Below are positions 45,054 to 52,772 of a DNA stretch of 64,000 nt, in pieces. The number at the start of each line of letters is the position of its first letter. The first letter of the stretch is position 1. The DNA lies in assembly GCF_031851795.1 (NCBI RefSeq), contig NZ_CP134696.1, positions 6,758,001 through 6,822,000 on the forward strand, in the 5' to 3' direction. The position numbers and the translations under genes are program-made. The DNA comes from Pontibacter sp. G13 (GTDB taxonomy: Bacteria; Bacteroidota; Bacteroidia; J057). Below the pieces are notes generated by a model that was not told where the DNA came from, searched no databases, and was given only the letters and a program-made list of their open reading frames with translations.

Positions 45054-45440
45054 ATGAGACGATACATCTTCTTGCCTTTACTCCTGATACTGGGATTCTC
45101 TCTTTCGACTTTCAGTCAGGAATTATCGCGCAATGGAATTAATGAAGCACAGGCTAAATCCATATTGCAAGCGTCACTCGCAGATTCTTCTCTTCACAAC
45201 ACGCTCGGGACTACAACGCTTTTGAGCGAAGAAACGGAAGCTGTCGATTTTGCTGAAAAAGTATTATTCAAAATTTACGGAAGGAAATCGATTCGATCAC
45301 AAAAACCATATCAGTCTTACCTGATTGATGAATATTGGGTTATTTCTGGAACACTACCTAAGAACATGAAAGGTGGGACGTTTTTAATCATAATAGATTC
45401 TAGGGATAACCGAGTGATTAGAATTACTCACGGGAAATAA
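45054..45440 (+). CDS. Cassette 4: exported NTF2-type immunity-like protein
   Basis: 128 residues with a signal peptide (RYIFLPLLLILGFSLSTFSQ). The mature part matches the NTF2-fold immunity pattern: AVDFAEKVLFKIYGRKSIRSQKPYQSYLIDEYWVISGTLP, GGTFLIIIDSRDNRVIRITHGK. Such proteins usually neutralise polymorphic toxins; no cognate toxin is seen here. An orphan immunity gene in a cassette suggests defence against neighbours. Confidence 0.65.
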   Translation: MRRYIFLPLLLILGFSLSTFSQELSRNGINEAQAKSILQASLADSSLHNTLGTTTLLSEETEAVDFAEKVLFKIYGRKSIRSQKPYQSYLIDEYWVISGTLPKNMKGGTFLIIIDSRDNRVIRITHGK

Positions 45441-45445
45441 AAAAC

Positions 45446-45637
45446 GCATGCCAACAATGTGTATAGTGCATATCTCGGGATTGGGGTCTGTAGGCGGTTT
45501 GCTTTAAAGGAGCTTGCCTCTACTTTGAGCGAACTACTAGGTTGGTTAAATTAGTAGTCGTCAAGAGTAAAGGCTCTGAGATAGGCGATATCAAAACACT
45601 TTAAATCCGAAACGCACCGTACACGCGTACGTTATCT
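45446..45637 (+). other. attC-like site of cassette 4
   Basis: R'' GCATGCCAAC is the reverse complement of GTTGGCATGC (45030). GTGTATAGTGC (45459-45469) pairs with GCACCGTACAC (45614-45624) with two non-matches. Long (192 bases); 3' core GTTATCT at 45631. Confidence 0.85.
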
Positions 45638-45651
45638 CCAATAGGATTAGA

Positions 45652-46269
45652 ATGAATTTCGAGAAATTAAATAGGCAGCTTTTACTTACACAGAATTATT
45701 GCTCGGCCCAGTTAAAAAACACTGAAAAGAATTATGCATCAATTCTCAGAAGTATAAATCCAACCTTGAATGGTGAACCTCTTTTTAAATTTGACTTTGT
45801 GGAAATATCAGCTAGCGAAAACTTCTTCGGTCAATATGTCTATTGGACTAAAGACCCTTACGAAATAGAAAATGAGGGATTGATAGAAGAACTATTTGAT
45901 ACTCAATTAAAAATTAAGGAAGAGACATTTAACCAATTAAATGAATCTGGTTTTGAAGGTGAAATCTTTGCATTTCATTTCGATGAAACATTAGTAGATG
46001 GAGCTGCCTGCGTATCCTCATTCGGATTATTAGATGATTATAACTGTCCACCAATTGATACATGGTTCTATATACAAAACCGAACATTATTAGCTTGGAT
46101 ACCAAAAGAATTAGTCGACTATGCCGAGGATGGAATATCCGTCAATCCCGAATCATGTATTGAATGGTATAAGGATGTAGAATTTGAAACCTATTCAACA
46201 ATTTTAAAACAAAACAATTTAACAAAAGTGGTTAATACTAATGGGCTTCCTGACTGGCTTAAAAGATAA
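45652..46269 (+). CDS. Cassette 5: unrecognised protein
   Basis: 205 residues, acidic and aromatic (FFGQYVYWTKDPYEIENEGLIEELF; IPKELVDYAEDGISVNPESCIEWYKDV). No signal peptide, no transmembrane segment, no motif I can assign. The gene fills the cassette between its start at 45631 and the attC at 46273. Could be an immunity or structural protein; no call is made. Confidence 0.7.
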   Translation: MNFEKLNRQLLLTQNYCSAQLKNTEKNYASILRSINPTLNGEPLFKFDFVEISASENFFGQYVYWTKDPYEIENEGLIEELFDTQLKIKEETFNQLNESGFEGEIFAFHFDETLVDGAACVSSFGLLDDYNCPPIDTWFYIQNRTLLAWIPKELVDYAEDGISVNPESCIEWYKDVEFETYSTILKQNNLTKVVNTNGLPDWLKR

Positions 46270-46272
46270 AAA

Positions 46273-46470
46273 GGAGATAACACGCTGTATATTTCATGGC
46301 TGATTAGTGGTCTTCAAGGCTTTGGTTCTTCTTAGAAACCCCGTCAATCTGCAAGCTTGACTAGCTTCGTAGGATAATTTTAGCAAGTCAATCTTGCAGA
46401 TTGACTCCGTGGTAAATCGAAATTTCACTACCTTGAATTCAGCCACGAAAACATACAGTAAACGTTAGCG
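46273..46470 (+). other. attC-like site of cassette 5
   Basis: R'' GGAGATAAC is the reverse complement of GTTATCTCC (45631). CTGTATATTTCATGGCTGA (46285-46303) pairs with the arm at 46439-46458 (TCAGCC...ACATACAG). A second internal inverted repeat at 46343-46365/46383-46405 matches at 21 of 23 positions. 3' core GTTAGCG at 46464. Confidence 0.88.
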
Positions 46471-46501
46471 GTAAGACCTAATAATGTCAGAATTAGATTA
46501 G

Positions 46502-47242
46502 ATGAACCTTCAAAAACGAATAATAATATTTGGAATTTATATTCTTTCTGGACTCACGACTGAGGGCTTCATTCTCTGGTTGTTCCCATATACTGGACTT
46601 GGCGGGCTAATTTGTTGGCCGACTGCTATAGTATTTTCATTGGTATTTGGTTTTATTCTTTACAAGTTGACTAAGAGACCATTAAAGATTTGGCAAATTG
46701 GTATAACATTTTTGACAATTTTAGTTTCGCAGGCTTACTTCCAGTTATTAACTACTCCTCAGGACTTTGGGGGTGATGTTATCTCTAAAATATCTATGGC
46801 TAAAAATGCCTTTTCCAATTACGAGGAATTAGAATTTCATGATTTTCCAAACTTAACGACAAGTGAACGAGTTGCTTATATTTATAAATTTAAACAAAAA
46901 CTTCCTGATACTTTTATTTCTCTGACTATTGACAGCCTAAAAAACGACCATGAGAGTTCAAACCCAAGGTCTTATTTAATCCATAATACAAACGGGTTAA
47001 GGGTCTATGATGAAAATAAAATTCTACTCAATGAAAATGATTCGGCTACTATAATCATAGAATATTACAACTCCGACACGTTGATTTATAATATGCACAG
47101 AAACTTCATAAATATTGGATCTGGCGGCTATAATAATAGAGTTATATCTCTTTACATTCATGAAGATGATTTTGAGTTAAAATCAGGAATAGAGGTATTT
47201 CTATATAAAATAATCGAGTGGACAAAAAAAGAATACCGCTAA
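46502..47242 (+). CDS. Cassette 6: membrane protein
   Basis: 246 residues from ATG 46502. The N-terminal ~90 residues hold three transmembrane helices (IIIFGIYILSGLTTEGFILWLF, WPTAIVFSLVFGFILYKL, IGITFLTILVSQAYF); the rest is a soluble ~150-residue domain (DFGGDVISKISMAKNAF ... VISLYIHEDDFELKSG). No family recognised. The TAA falls inside the R'' box of the attC. Confidence 0.72.
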   Translation: MNLQKRIIIFGIYILSGLTTEGFILWLFPYTGLGGLICWPTAIVFSLVFGFILYKLTKRPLKIWQIGITFLTILVSQAYFQLLTTPQDFGGDVISKISMAKNAFSNYEELEFHDFPNLTTSERVAYIYKFKQKLPDTFISLTIDSLKNDHESSNPRSYLIHNTNGLRVYDENKILLNENDSATIIIEYYNSDTLIYNMHRNFINIGSGGYNNRVISLYIHEDDFELKSGIEVFLYKIIEWTKKEYR

Positions 47243-47428
47243 CAATCTGTAAACAACAATAGCTAGCTAGTAGGTTATCAAAGTTCATCACTGCTGTCGA
47301 GGTCGCCAATCCTTGCGGATTGCCTCGTGGCAAAAATAATACTAGTCAACCGACAAGTTTTGGCTAAGTGCTAACTTGAAAGTATATTCGTTCTAAAACC
47401 CGCAACTGTTTTTACAGTAGCGTTGTAA
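47234..47428 (+). other. attC-like site of cassette 6
   Basis: R'' TACCGCTAAC is the reverse complement of GTTAGCGGTA (46464). CTGTAAACAACA (47247-47258) pairs with TGTTTTTACAG (47407-47417). 3' core GTTGTAA at 47422. Confidence 0.85.
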
Positions 47429-47517
47429 GTAATTCTCCCACCTTAGATAAGTTTTCTAAATTTTAAATTAGAGAATATTTAATTTGGTATTCATGTAATA
47501 AAAAGTTCAAAATCAAA

Positions 47518-47919
47518 ATGCTTGAATTCAATACAGCAACAAAAGAGAAACTTATTAACTCCAAAATTAAAAATGAAGAGAAACTCTACCTCATATCAAG
47601 GTATATTGAAGAAAAATACTGCTTTCAAATTCAACCTAACCATTGGGATGACAAATTTGACAACCTTTTGGAAGTAGAACGAATTTATTACAGAACTTGG
47701 CTTTGGTTATGTTATGCTGAATGGGAGAATCTTGTAGTTCCTGTACCAGAATTTGAAGTAATTTATGGATCAGTACAAATGTCTAACTTAACCAAATATA
47801 TTAAGTCGAATGAGGATAATCAGGAAATCGATAAAATATATACTTTAGACGGAAAAGCAGGGATTGTACTCCTCGAATGGGGATTAGAAAATTTACAAAC
47901 TACTTACAACATTAGCTAA
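47518..47919 (+). CDS. Cassette 7: unrecognised protein
   Basis: 133 residues: LEFNTATKEKLINSKIKNEEKLYLISRYIEEKYCFQIQPNHWDDKFDNLLEVERIYYRTWLWLCYAEWENL, rich in Trp and Tyr. No signal or transmembrane segment, no assigned family. Its last codons and TAA (47917-47919) lie inside the attC L'' arm. Confidence 0.7.
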   Translation: MLEFNTATKEKLINSKIKNEEKLYLISRYIEEKYCFQIQPNHWDDKFDNLLEVERIYYRTWLWLCYAEWENLVVPVPEFEVIYGSVQMSNLTKYIKSNEDNQEIDKIYTLDGKAGIVLLEWGLENLQTTYNIS

Positions 47920-47974
47920 TCTCCATCCATCGGTCGACACGCCCGCTGGTCGTAGTTTAGCCATTACGTTGTAT
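47901..47974 (+). other. attC-like site of cassette 7
   Basis: R'' TACTTACAAC is the reverse complement of GTTGTAAGTA (47422). GCTAATCT (47915-47922) pairs with AGTTTAGC (47954-47961), one mismatch; centre CGGTCGACACGCCCGCTGG. 74 bases; 3' core GTTGTAT at 47968. Confidence 0.82.
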
Positions 47975-47990
47975 GCCATTTTAATAATAC

Positions 47991-48374
47991 ATGAATCAGA
48001 GCCCTTTGAAAGTTTCATTTGCTATTCCAGAACATGGTTGGCTGATGGTGAATATCGAAACTGCCGACTCAACTTTAGAATTCGAATCTTCTGACATCCC
48101 TAACAATCCATTAATTGACTTATTAAGTGCAATAAATATTCTACTACAAAGTAAGAAAGGTGAACAAAAGACAAATTGGAGTTTAGAACCTGACAATTAT
48201 TATTTAACACTCTCAAGAGATGAAGATAAGTTTAGTTTAAGAATCGAAGACGATAGAGATGAAAAATTAACCTTCTTTGGAAATAAGTTATCGGTCATCA
48301 TTCCATTTGCAGTCGAAATTCTTAAATTTTATTCAGCAGGGTATTCCGAACCACATTGGCCGACTCTGGACTAG
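47991..48374 (+). CDS. Cassette 8, gene 1: unrecognised protein
   Basis: 127 residues, no signal peptide or transmembrane segment. LKVSFAIPEHGWLMVNIETADSTLEFESSDIPNNPLIDLLSAINILLQ has the layout of small immunity-type beta proteins, but no family can be named. Followed by another small gene after 35 bases in the same cassette. Confidence 0.65.
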   Translation: MNQSPLKVSFAIPEHGWLMVNIETADSTLEFESSDIPNNPLIDLLSAINILLQSKKGEQKTNWSLEPDNYYLTLSRDEDKFSLRIEDDRDEKLTFFGNKLSVIIPFAVEILKFYSAGYSEPHWPTLD

Positions 48375-48409
48375 AACAAAATTTCTAAATTAAAAGAGCT
48401 ATTAGAATT

Positions 48410-48805
48410 ATGAGCTGGGACTTATTTGTACAAGATTGGGGTAATGCCAGAACACTCGAAGAAATACCTGATGATTTTCAACCACAATCTATTGGTACCC
48501 GATCTAATATTATTGATCAAATAATGAAAATAGAACCAACAGTGAAATTTTATGATAAGTCAATAGGAAATCTAGAAAATGATCAGTTTTCAATTGAGTT
48601 CAATATGGGGAATGAAGAACAATTGAATTCATTTTCTATGCACGTTAGAGGAAGTGAACTGTCAATTCCATGTATTGGAAATATATTAAAGCAACTAAAC
48701 CTAAGAGCTACCGACGGGACTAGTCCTGACTTTTTTGATACAGCAAGCGCCATTGACAGTCTCCAAAACTGGATTCAGTTTAGAAACAACATACTGGCAA
48801 AGTAA
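48410..48805 (+). CDS. Cassette 8, gene 2: unrecognised protein of a widespread small family
   Basis: 131 residues: MSWDLFVQDWGNARTLEEIPDDFQPQSIGTRSNIIDQIMKIEPTVKF, then FSIEFNMGNEEQLNSFSMHVRGSELSIPCIGNILKQLNLRA. I recognise the MSWD(I/L)FVQD opening as recurring in hypothetical proteins from many phyla, probably immunity-like, but no function is known to me. Ends 2 bases before the attC. Confidence 0.65.
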   Translation: MSWDLFVQDWGNARTLEEIPDDFQPQSIGTRSNIIDQIMKIEPTVKFYDKSIGNLENDQFSIEFNMGNEEQLNSFSMHVRGSELSIPCIGNILKQLNLRATDGTSPDFFDTASAIDSLQNWIQFRNNILAK

Positions 48806-48807
48806 AA

Positions 48808-49001
48808 GCATATAACATGCTATACGACAGCATCCTTTAGTGGTGCTAGAGTAGACTTATGTCTTTCTTGGAAGCCCCGCCAAAACTCCGTTTTGGCCAA
48901 TTGGTAACAAAATAAGTAATAGACCAAAACGGAGTTTTGGCTATTTAGAAGACGAAACATTAGATTTACATAAACGGACGCCGCCTATAGAGGCGTTGTA
49001 C
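48808..49001 (+). other. attC-like site of cassette 8
   Basis: R'' GCATATAAC matches the reverse complement of GTTGTATGC (47968) with one mismatch. GCTATACG...GCATCC pairs with GGACGCCGCCTATAG (48976-48990). The loop holds a 20-base inverted repeat at 48879-48898/48922-48941 with one mismatch. 3' core GTTGTAC at 48995. Confidence 0.8.
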
Positions 49002-49019
49002 TTCATTTAATGAATCTAC

Positions 49020-49679
49020 GTGAATAAATCGTTATATATAAAACCTGTTCTTGAACTATCACCTTCTGAGTATTCAAAAACAGAACATGAATATCCAAAT
49101 GGTAGTTCTATTGAGTATCCAAACGAATGGAATCAATATTGGCTCAAGAATCTTTCAGAATCAGGAATAGATGACATTGTTCCATGTATTAAAGGCCAAT
49201 TTTTTGCAGAATTGTCAAGAATATCAGATAGTACTCTTGAAATAATATTAAATACGCAATTGGAAGAAACTGACCTTAATTCAGAAGATGAAATATGTGC
49301 TTTAGAGGGTGGGTTAACAGTATTTTTCGATGACATACCATTAATTTACCCTCAATGTTGTTCATCATTAAGCGATTATAAAAATTGGCTTGAAACTCTG
49401 GAAGATAAGCCAACCACTTGGAAACAAATATGGATTGGACACCCAATGATTTATGTTAAAATAAGCAATAACAAATTAGAATTTTCTGAACTAACAGAAG
49501 CTAATTCTCCTAAAGATAAAGCTGAATTTGAAGTTGATTTAAAAGAATTTAGTAATCAGATAATAAATACCATAGATCAAATTAAGTCTTTTCAAATAAG
49601 AGTCGAAAAAATCCTTAAAAATGGTAATTACAAACGACCACAAAGACTTGCTGACATCTTGGTAAATAACACACAATAA
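49020..49679 (+). CDS. Cassette 9: unrecognised protein
   Basis: 219 residues from a GTG start at 49020 (an ATG at 49010 is out of frame). LYIKPVLELSPSEYSKTEHEYPNGSSIEYPNEWNQYWLKNLSESGIDDIVP, then CSSLSDYKNWLETLEDKPTTWKQIWIGHPMIYVKISNNKLEFSEL. Acidic, soluble; resembles small immunity-type proteins but unassigned. Confidence 0.65.
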   Translation: MNKSLYIKPVLELSPSEYSKTEHEYPNGSSIEYPNEWNQYWLKNLSESGIDDIVPCIKGQFFAELSRISDSTLEIILNTQLEETDLNSEDEICALEGGLTVFFDDIPLIYPQCCSSLSDYKNWLETLEDKPTTWKQIWIGHPMIYVKISNNKLEFSELTEANSPKDKAEFEVDLKEFSNQIINTIDQIKSFQIRVEKILKNGNYKRPQRLADILVNNTQ

Positions 49680-49688
49680 AAAATACGA

Positions 49689-49881
49689 AAGTACAACATT
49701 CGATAGTGTCTGCAGGGCGATACCGAAGTAAAAGAAGCGGTAGAGCATTTGGAAGCCTCGTCGATTCTACGATGCGCCTCATTGTAAATCAAAAATGTAT
49801 GAGTCGAATCCTAGATTCGACTATATTCATACAGAAACAAACTATATTACATACGCCCCACAGCATATCGGGTCGTTGTGC
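49689..49881 (+). other. attC-like site of cassette 9
   Basis: R'' AAGTACAAC is the reverse complement of GTTGTACTT (48995). CGATAGTGTCTGCAGGGCG (49701-49719) pairs with CGCCCCACAGCATATCG (49854-49870). An internal perfect hairpin AGTCGAATC/GATTCGACT lies at 49802-49822. 3' core GTTGTGC at 49875. Confidence 0.82.
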
Positions 49882-50035
49882 TACATTAAAAAAACAACAC
49901 TATTCGACCACATGACTGACGATGACAAGAAGAGTACAATGGACAAAATCATTGACAGTTGAGTGAATTGAAAACTAATAATGATCAGTGTCATTCTGAT
50001 TTTCAAACGCATCTAATAAAGATTAAACAGACTAG

Positions 50036-50434
50036 ATGATTGCCATAATCATAGGAGCAGCATTACTTGGACTCACGATTCACTTCCTTGGACCAAAAAA
50101 CTTTTGGAAAAATGACTTGTGGGAAATAGCGATTAGTAGAACGAGCATTTCATTACTAATCTCGATAAGCATTCTAGGACTGAGTTTCCTGAATTTTCTC
50201 TACATAAGTGACCCGTTATCTGATTCAGGAGTACGGACATTCATTGATATAATCCTCGGGATTCCCATGGCGATCCCTTTCATATTTGGATTTTCTGAAG
50301 GAGATGAATATGCTATTGCTGCCGTGTTGGTCGAAATAGTATTTATGACATTTATCTTTCGACTGTTCATTTCGAAGAACTGGACAGAAAAAATAAGAGA
50401 CAAAATGAAAAGCGTTGCACAACAAAGACTATAA
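50036..50434 (+). CDS. Cassette 10: small membrane protein
   Basis: 132 residues; AIIIGAALLGLTIHFLG, TSISLLISISILGLSFLNFLY, IPFIFGFS and VLVEIVFMTFIFRLF indicate three to four transmembrane helices. No family. About 160 AT-rich bases precede it inside the cassette, containing only a 16-codon frame (49912-49962). Its TAA lies in the weak attC. Confidence 0.65.
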   Translation: MIAIIIGAALLGLTIHFLGPKNFWKNDLWEIAISRTSISLLISISILGLSFLNFLYISDPLSDSGVRTFIDIILGIPMAIPFIFGFSEGDEYAIAAVLVEIVFMTFIFRLFISKNWTEKIRDKMKSVAQQRL

Positions 50435-50496
50435 AATATGCTACTTTTTACGGAATCATTCAGTTTCTATCTTTCAATCCCAAACATCTGTTAGCA
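50417..50496 (+). other. Degenerate attC-like end of cassette 10
   Basis: GCACAAC (50417-50423) is the reverse complement of GTTGTGC (49875), and a GTTAGCA core follows at 50490, but the arms between them pair poorly (AAAGACTAT with CTATCTTT at best). Probably decayed, or the array boundary. Confidence 0.4.
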
Positions 50497-50552
50497 GCAA
50501 ATAAAAGTACCCAAATTCAGGCAATCTGGAGGTTACACTTTTGGGTCGGAGA
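50494..50552 (+). repeat. Dispersed 59-bp repeat, copy 1
   Basis: Begins GCAGCAAATAAAAGTACCCA and ends TCGGAGA; identical to copy 2 at 52 of 59 positions. In one frame both copies read KYPNSG(N/R)LE(V/A)TL, so they may be remnants of the same coding sequence; copy 1 has an internal TAA. Confidence 0.65.
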
Positions 50553-50581
50553 TTAGGGGCCATGGCCCCTAATCTCCGACC
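50544..50581. repeat. 38-bp perfect palindrome
   Basis: GGTCGGAGATTAGGGGCC (50544-50561), AT, then its exact complement (50564-50581). It overlaps the end of repeat copy 1, exactly where that copy stops matching copy 2. No U-run follows. Confidence 0.85.
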
Positions 50582-50756
50582 GCATGAGTGGAACCACAAG
50601 CTTGTTTGCCGCATTTGGAAAGCACAAGTGTTAGAACCTCCGCAAAAAGAAAAGCGAAAGCTGCCCAAACAAAAACACCGCAATCTGATCCCGCCGGAGA
50701 AAGTTAACCAAGGCTGGATAGTGGATTAGGAGAGTCAGGTAAGCTTGGAATACTCC

Positions 50757-51527
50757 CTATCGCTTTCTAAGTACAAATACACTTTGTTTGGTTCTATCAA
50801 TAAGTTGATGATGGAATTCTGTAACCTCGAAATTTGCCTTCTTTACTAGCGTGAAGAAGAACTCTTTTTCGAATCGTACTCGGTGAAGAGCTCCAACGGA
50901 TTTATCTAGATAATCTTTAGGGTTCTCTTCCATATCTGGAACATTTTCTTCAACAAATGCAGTTAGGTAGACTCGACCATTGCTGGTTAGTACCTTATGA
51001 AATTCCGATAAGTAAAAACTGATATCAGAATCGAGCATATGCGAAAAAACAGAGTTTAGGAAAATCAGATCTATTTCATTCTCTGCCAGTGGAAGAGGTT
51101 TTAACCCTTTCTCAGAGGGATTGTAGCGAGCATTTTCAGCTGGTAGATGTATGAAGGATATTTTGTCGTGATAACAAAGATGCTTTTCGCACCATTCGAT
51201 TGCTTTTTTTGATGTGTCTAACCCAATGTAGGATTGAAAATCGGTTTTGCTATAAATCAGGGAATTTAATAGTCTTCCTTGTCCACATCCAAAGTCAAGT
51301 ATCTTGGTATTGTTATTAATGAGCTCAAACCTCAAGAGGTGGTTAATTTGCTCTATTCCTGATTCAATATAAGATCGGTTGTTCGATAAATTTTCATTAC
51401 TTCTTGAATATGGCAGTTTGATTCCTTCAAAATTCACAAAGTCATTTTGAACACCATTCCCTTTTAGTTTTCGTAAGATTTTATCGATCATCTTCTCAGC
51501 TGTTTTTGGGTTGAATTTAGGAAACAA
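50757..51527 (-). CDS. Class I SAM-dependent methyltransferase
   Basis: 256 residues. Motif I ILDFGCGQGRLLNSLI, motif II YIGLDTSKKAIEWCEKHL, and LIFLNSVFSHMLDSDISFYLSEFHKVLTSNGRVYLTAF correspond to a Methyltransf_25/11 fold. N-terminal ~75 residues are an extra region. Only gene in the island on the minus strand; AT-rich like the cassettes. Substrate unknown (sugar or small molecule equally possible). Confidence 0.85.
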   Translation of the reverse strand: MFPKFNPKTAEKMIDKILRKLKGNGVQNDFVNFEGIKLPYSRSNENLSNNRSYIESGIEQINHLLRFELINNNTKILDFGCGQGRLLNSLIYSKTDFQSYIGLDTSKKAIEWCEKHLCYHDKISFIHLPAENARYNPSEKGLKPLPLAENEIDLIFLNSVFSHMLDSDISFYLSEFHKVLTSNGRVYLTAFVEENVPDMEENPKDYLDKSVGALHRVRFEKEFFFTLVKKANFEVTEFHHQLIDRTKQSVFVLRKR

Positions 51528-52377
51528 GAGTGGATGAGAACGAAGGTGCCTAAACCCCGCACTAGTAACTACTCATCAGCAAAATAGTAAACTCAGGGCT
51601 CCTTCCCTAACACAATACCTATATTGCCCTCATTCACATTATTCAAAAAATGAATAATATGAAATAGTTGTAGTCCTAATATAATGCTATTTTTGGGAGT
51701 GTTAAATTTTGTGTATCAGGACCTTGGAGAGTTCTTCAAATTTCGTATGATCCTTCTTAGAATTATATTGGAGTGTCTGTCGAGACATCCCGCTTTTTAT
51801 CCAGATAACGTTCATTCAGGCAGCAGCGGCGCGTTTGCGAATTCATTATAACGTAAAAACTGAAATGATAGAAAGATTAGTCAGTTCAATTTTTTATAAA
51901 TGTACTGCTGTTGGAAATTTAAGTCAATGAATAATCCGGAAAAAGTTTCCCATGAAATGAGTAACTGATTTGAGATTCTAAGGAAGAAGTTTTTGAACAT
52001 CAGTACGAATGGCTATTGCAGTCCAGATTCTCTATGGCGATTGATTCCTATTTCTTCGGGTGCTAATTGTAATGTCGTTCTGAGTATTGGGGAATTTGAC
52101 AATCCGGTTTTGCCATTTGAGAAAGCTTTGAGGGAGTATTGTGCTGGTTGCGGCAGCAATCCTATGATTAAAAAACCAAAATGGCATATTTTGAAGAGAA
52201 ACAGGAGAGAGGGGGCGGCAGCAAATACAAGTACCCAAATTCAGGCCGTCTGGAGGCAACACTTTTCGGTCTGAGACCTGAGTATTACAACAAAACCTTG
52301 AGCTTTGAATGGGTGAAATGGTCGACAGACAGGGAGTACTTTTGGAAGTATGTTTTAGTTGTGGTAAATTTTTTTAA
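51528..52377. other. Decayed right end of the island
   Basis: About 850 bases without a supportable gene. It contains a small hairpin (ATTATTCA/TGAATAAT, 51638-51658), a possible orphan core ATAACGTTCATTC at ~51805, and the second copy of the dispersed repeat. Short frames at 51993-52274 and 52181-52381 show no family and are probably remnants. Confidence 0.5.
52218..52276 (+). repeat. Dispersed 59-bp repeat, copy 2
   Basis: Starts GCAGCAAATACAAGTACCCA and ends TCTGAGA. Open in the frame GGSKYKYPNSGRLEATLFGLRPEYYNK, so it could be the better preserved relic of a gene of which copy 1 is a broken fragment. Confidence 0.65.
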
Positions 52378-52629
52378 ATGAAATACTTGCTTTTCATATT
52401 GACTGGATTATTAGGACTGATTACTCTTTTCTTCACTTGGATCTATATTCAAAGAGCAAATCTTGATTACAATCCTGAGGGAAGGTTTTTCTCTGCGGAA
52501 GATGGGGTTGTTTTCCATGAACAAGCTAAGATCGTATATGGAATGCTTGCGCTTTTGGGATTGATTTTGACAGTCGTATGCATGATTCCTTTATTGAAAA
52601 GAAAAACACAGCTGCCCAAGAATGCCTAA
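52378..52629 (+). CDS. Small two-helix membrane protein
   Basis: 83 residues: KYLLFILTGLLGLITLFFTWIYI and IVYGMLALLGLILTVVCMIPLL are two transmembrane helices separated by a polar loop (NPEGRFFSAEDGVVFHEQAK). Basic C-terminus. No family recognised. Confidence 0.65.
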   Translation: MKYLLFILTGLLGLITLFFTWIYIQRANLDYNPEGRFFSAEDGVVFHEQAKIVYGMLALLGLILTVVCMIPLLKRKTQLPKNA

Positions 52630-52772
52630 TCCGCATGAAAACGCAGGTTAGTCGCGGAGTCTTCAATTGGTATAGGCTTCTGAATTTTACTCCTTGCTGA
52701 AATTGTGGTAGTTTGAGTCAGGATATACCTCATTCCTCGCATCGAACCCAGCGACTCAAACGATCCCAGTCC

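Larger units (their letters stand above)
42535..50496 (+). mobile_element. Integron-like cassette array
   Basis: Twelve adjacent units, all oriented like the recombinase gene. Each begins at a GTT core and ends in an attC-like imperfect palindrome whose 3' core is the GTT of the next unit. For every unit except the last two the first ~9-10 bases are the reverse complement of the R'' box at the start of its own attC (e.g. GTTGGCATGC at 45030 and GCATGCCAAC at 45446), as expected if units insert from circles by G/TT cleavage. Cargo is AT-rich and unrelated from unit to unit. No canonical IntI gene is present in the window. Confidence 0.8.

Noticed and set aside
49800-49825. tRNA-like TCGAATCC text near 49803
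   Set aside because: It is part of a 9-bp perfect hairpin in an attC-like site; no acceptor or D-arm can be built around it.
50541-50729. Hypothetical protein starting in the 38-bp palindrome
   Set aside because: Its frame begins inside the palindrome and contains low-complexity basic sequence; it looks like a remnant, not a gene.
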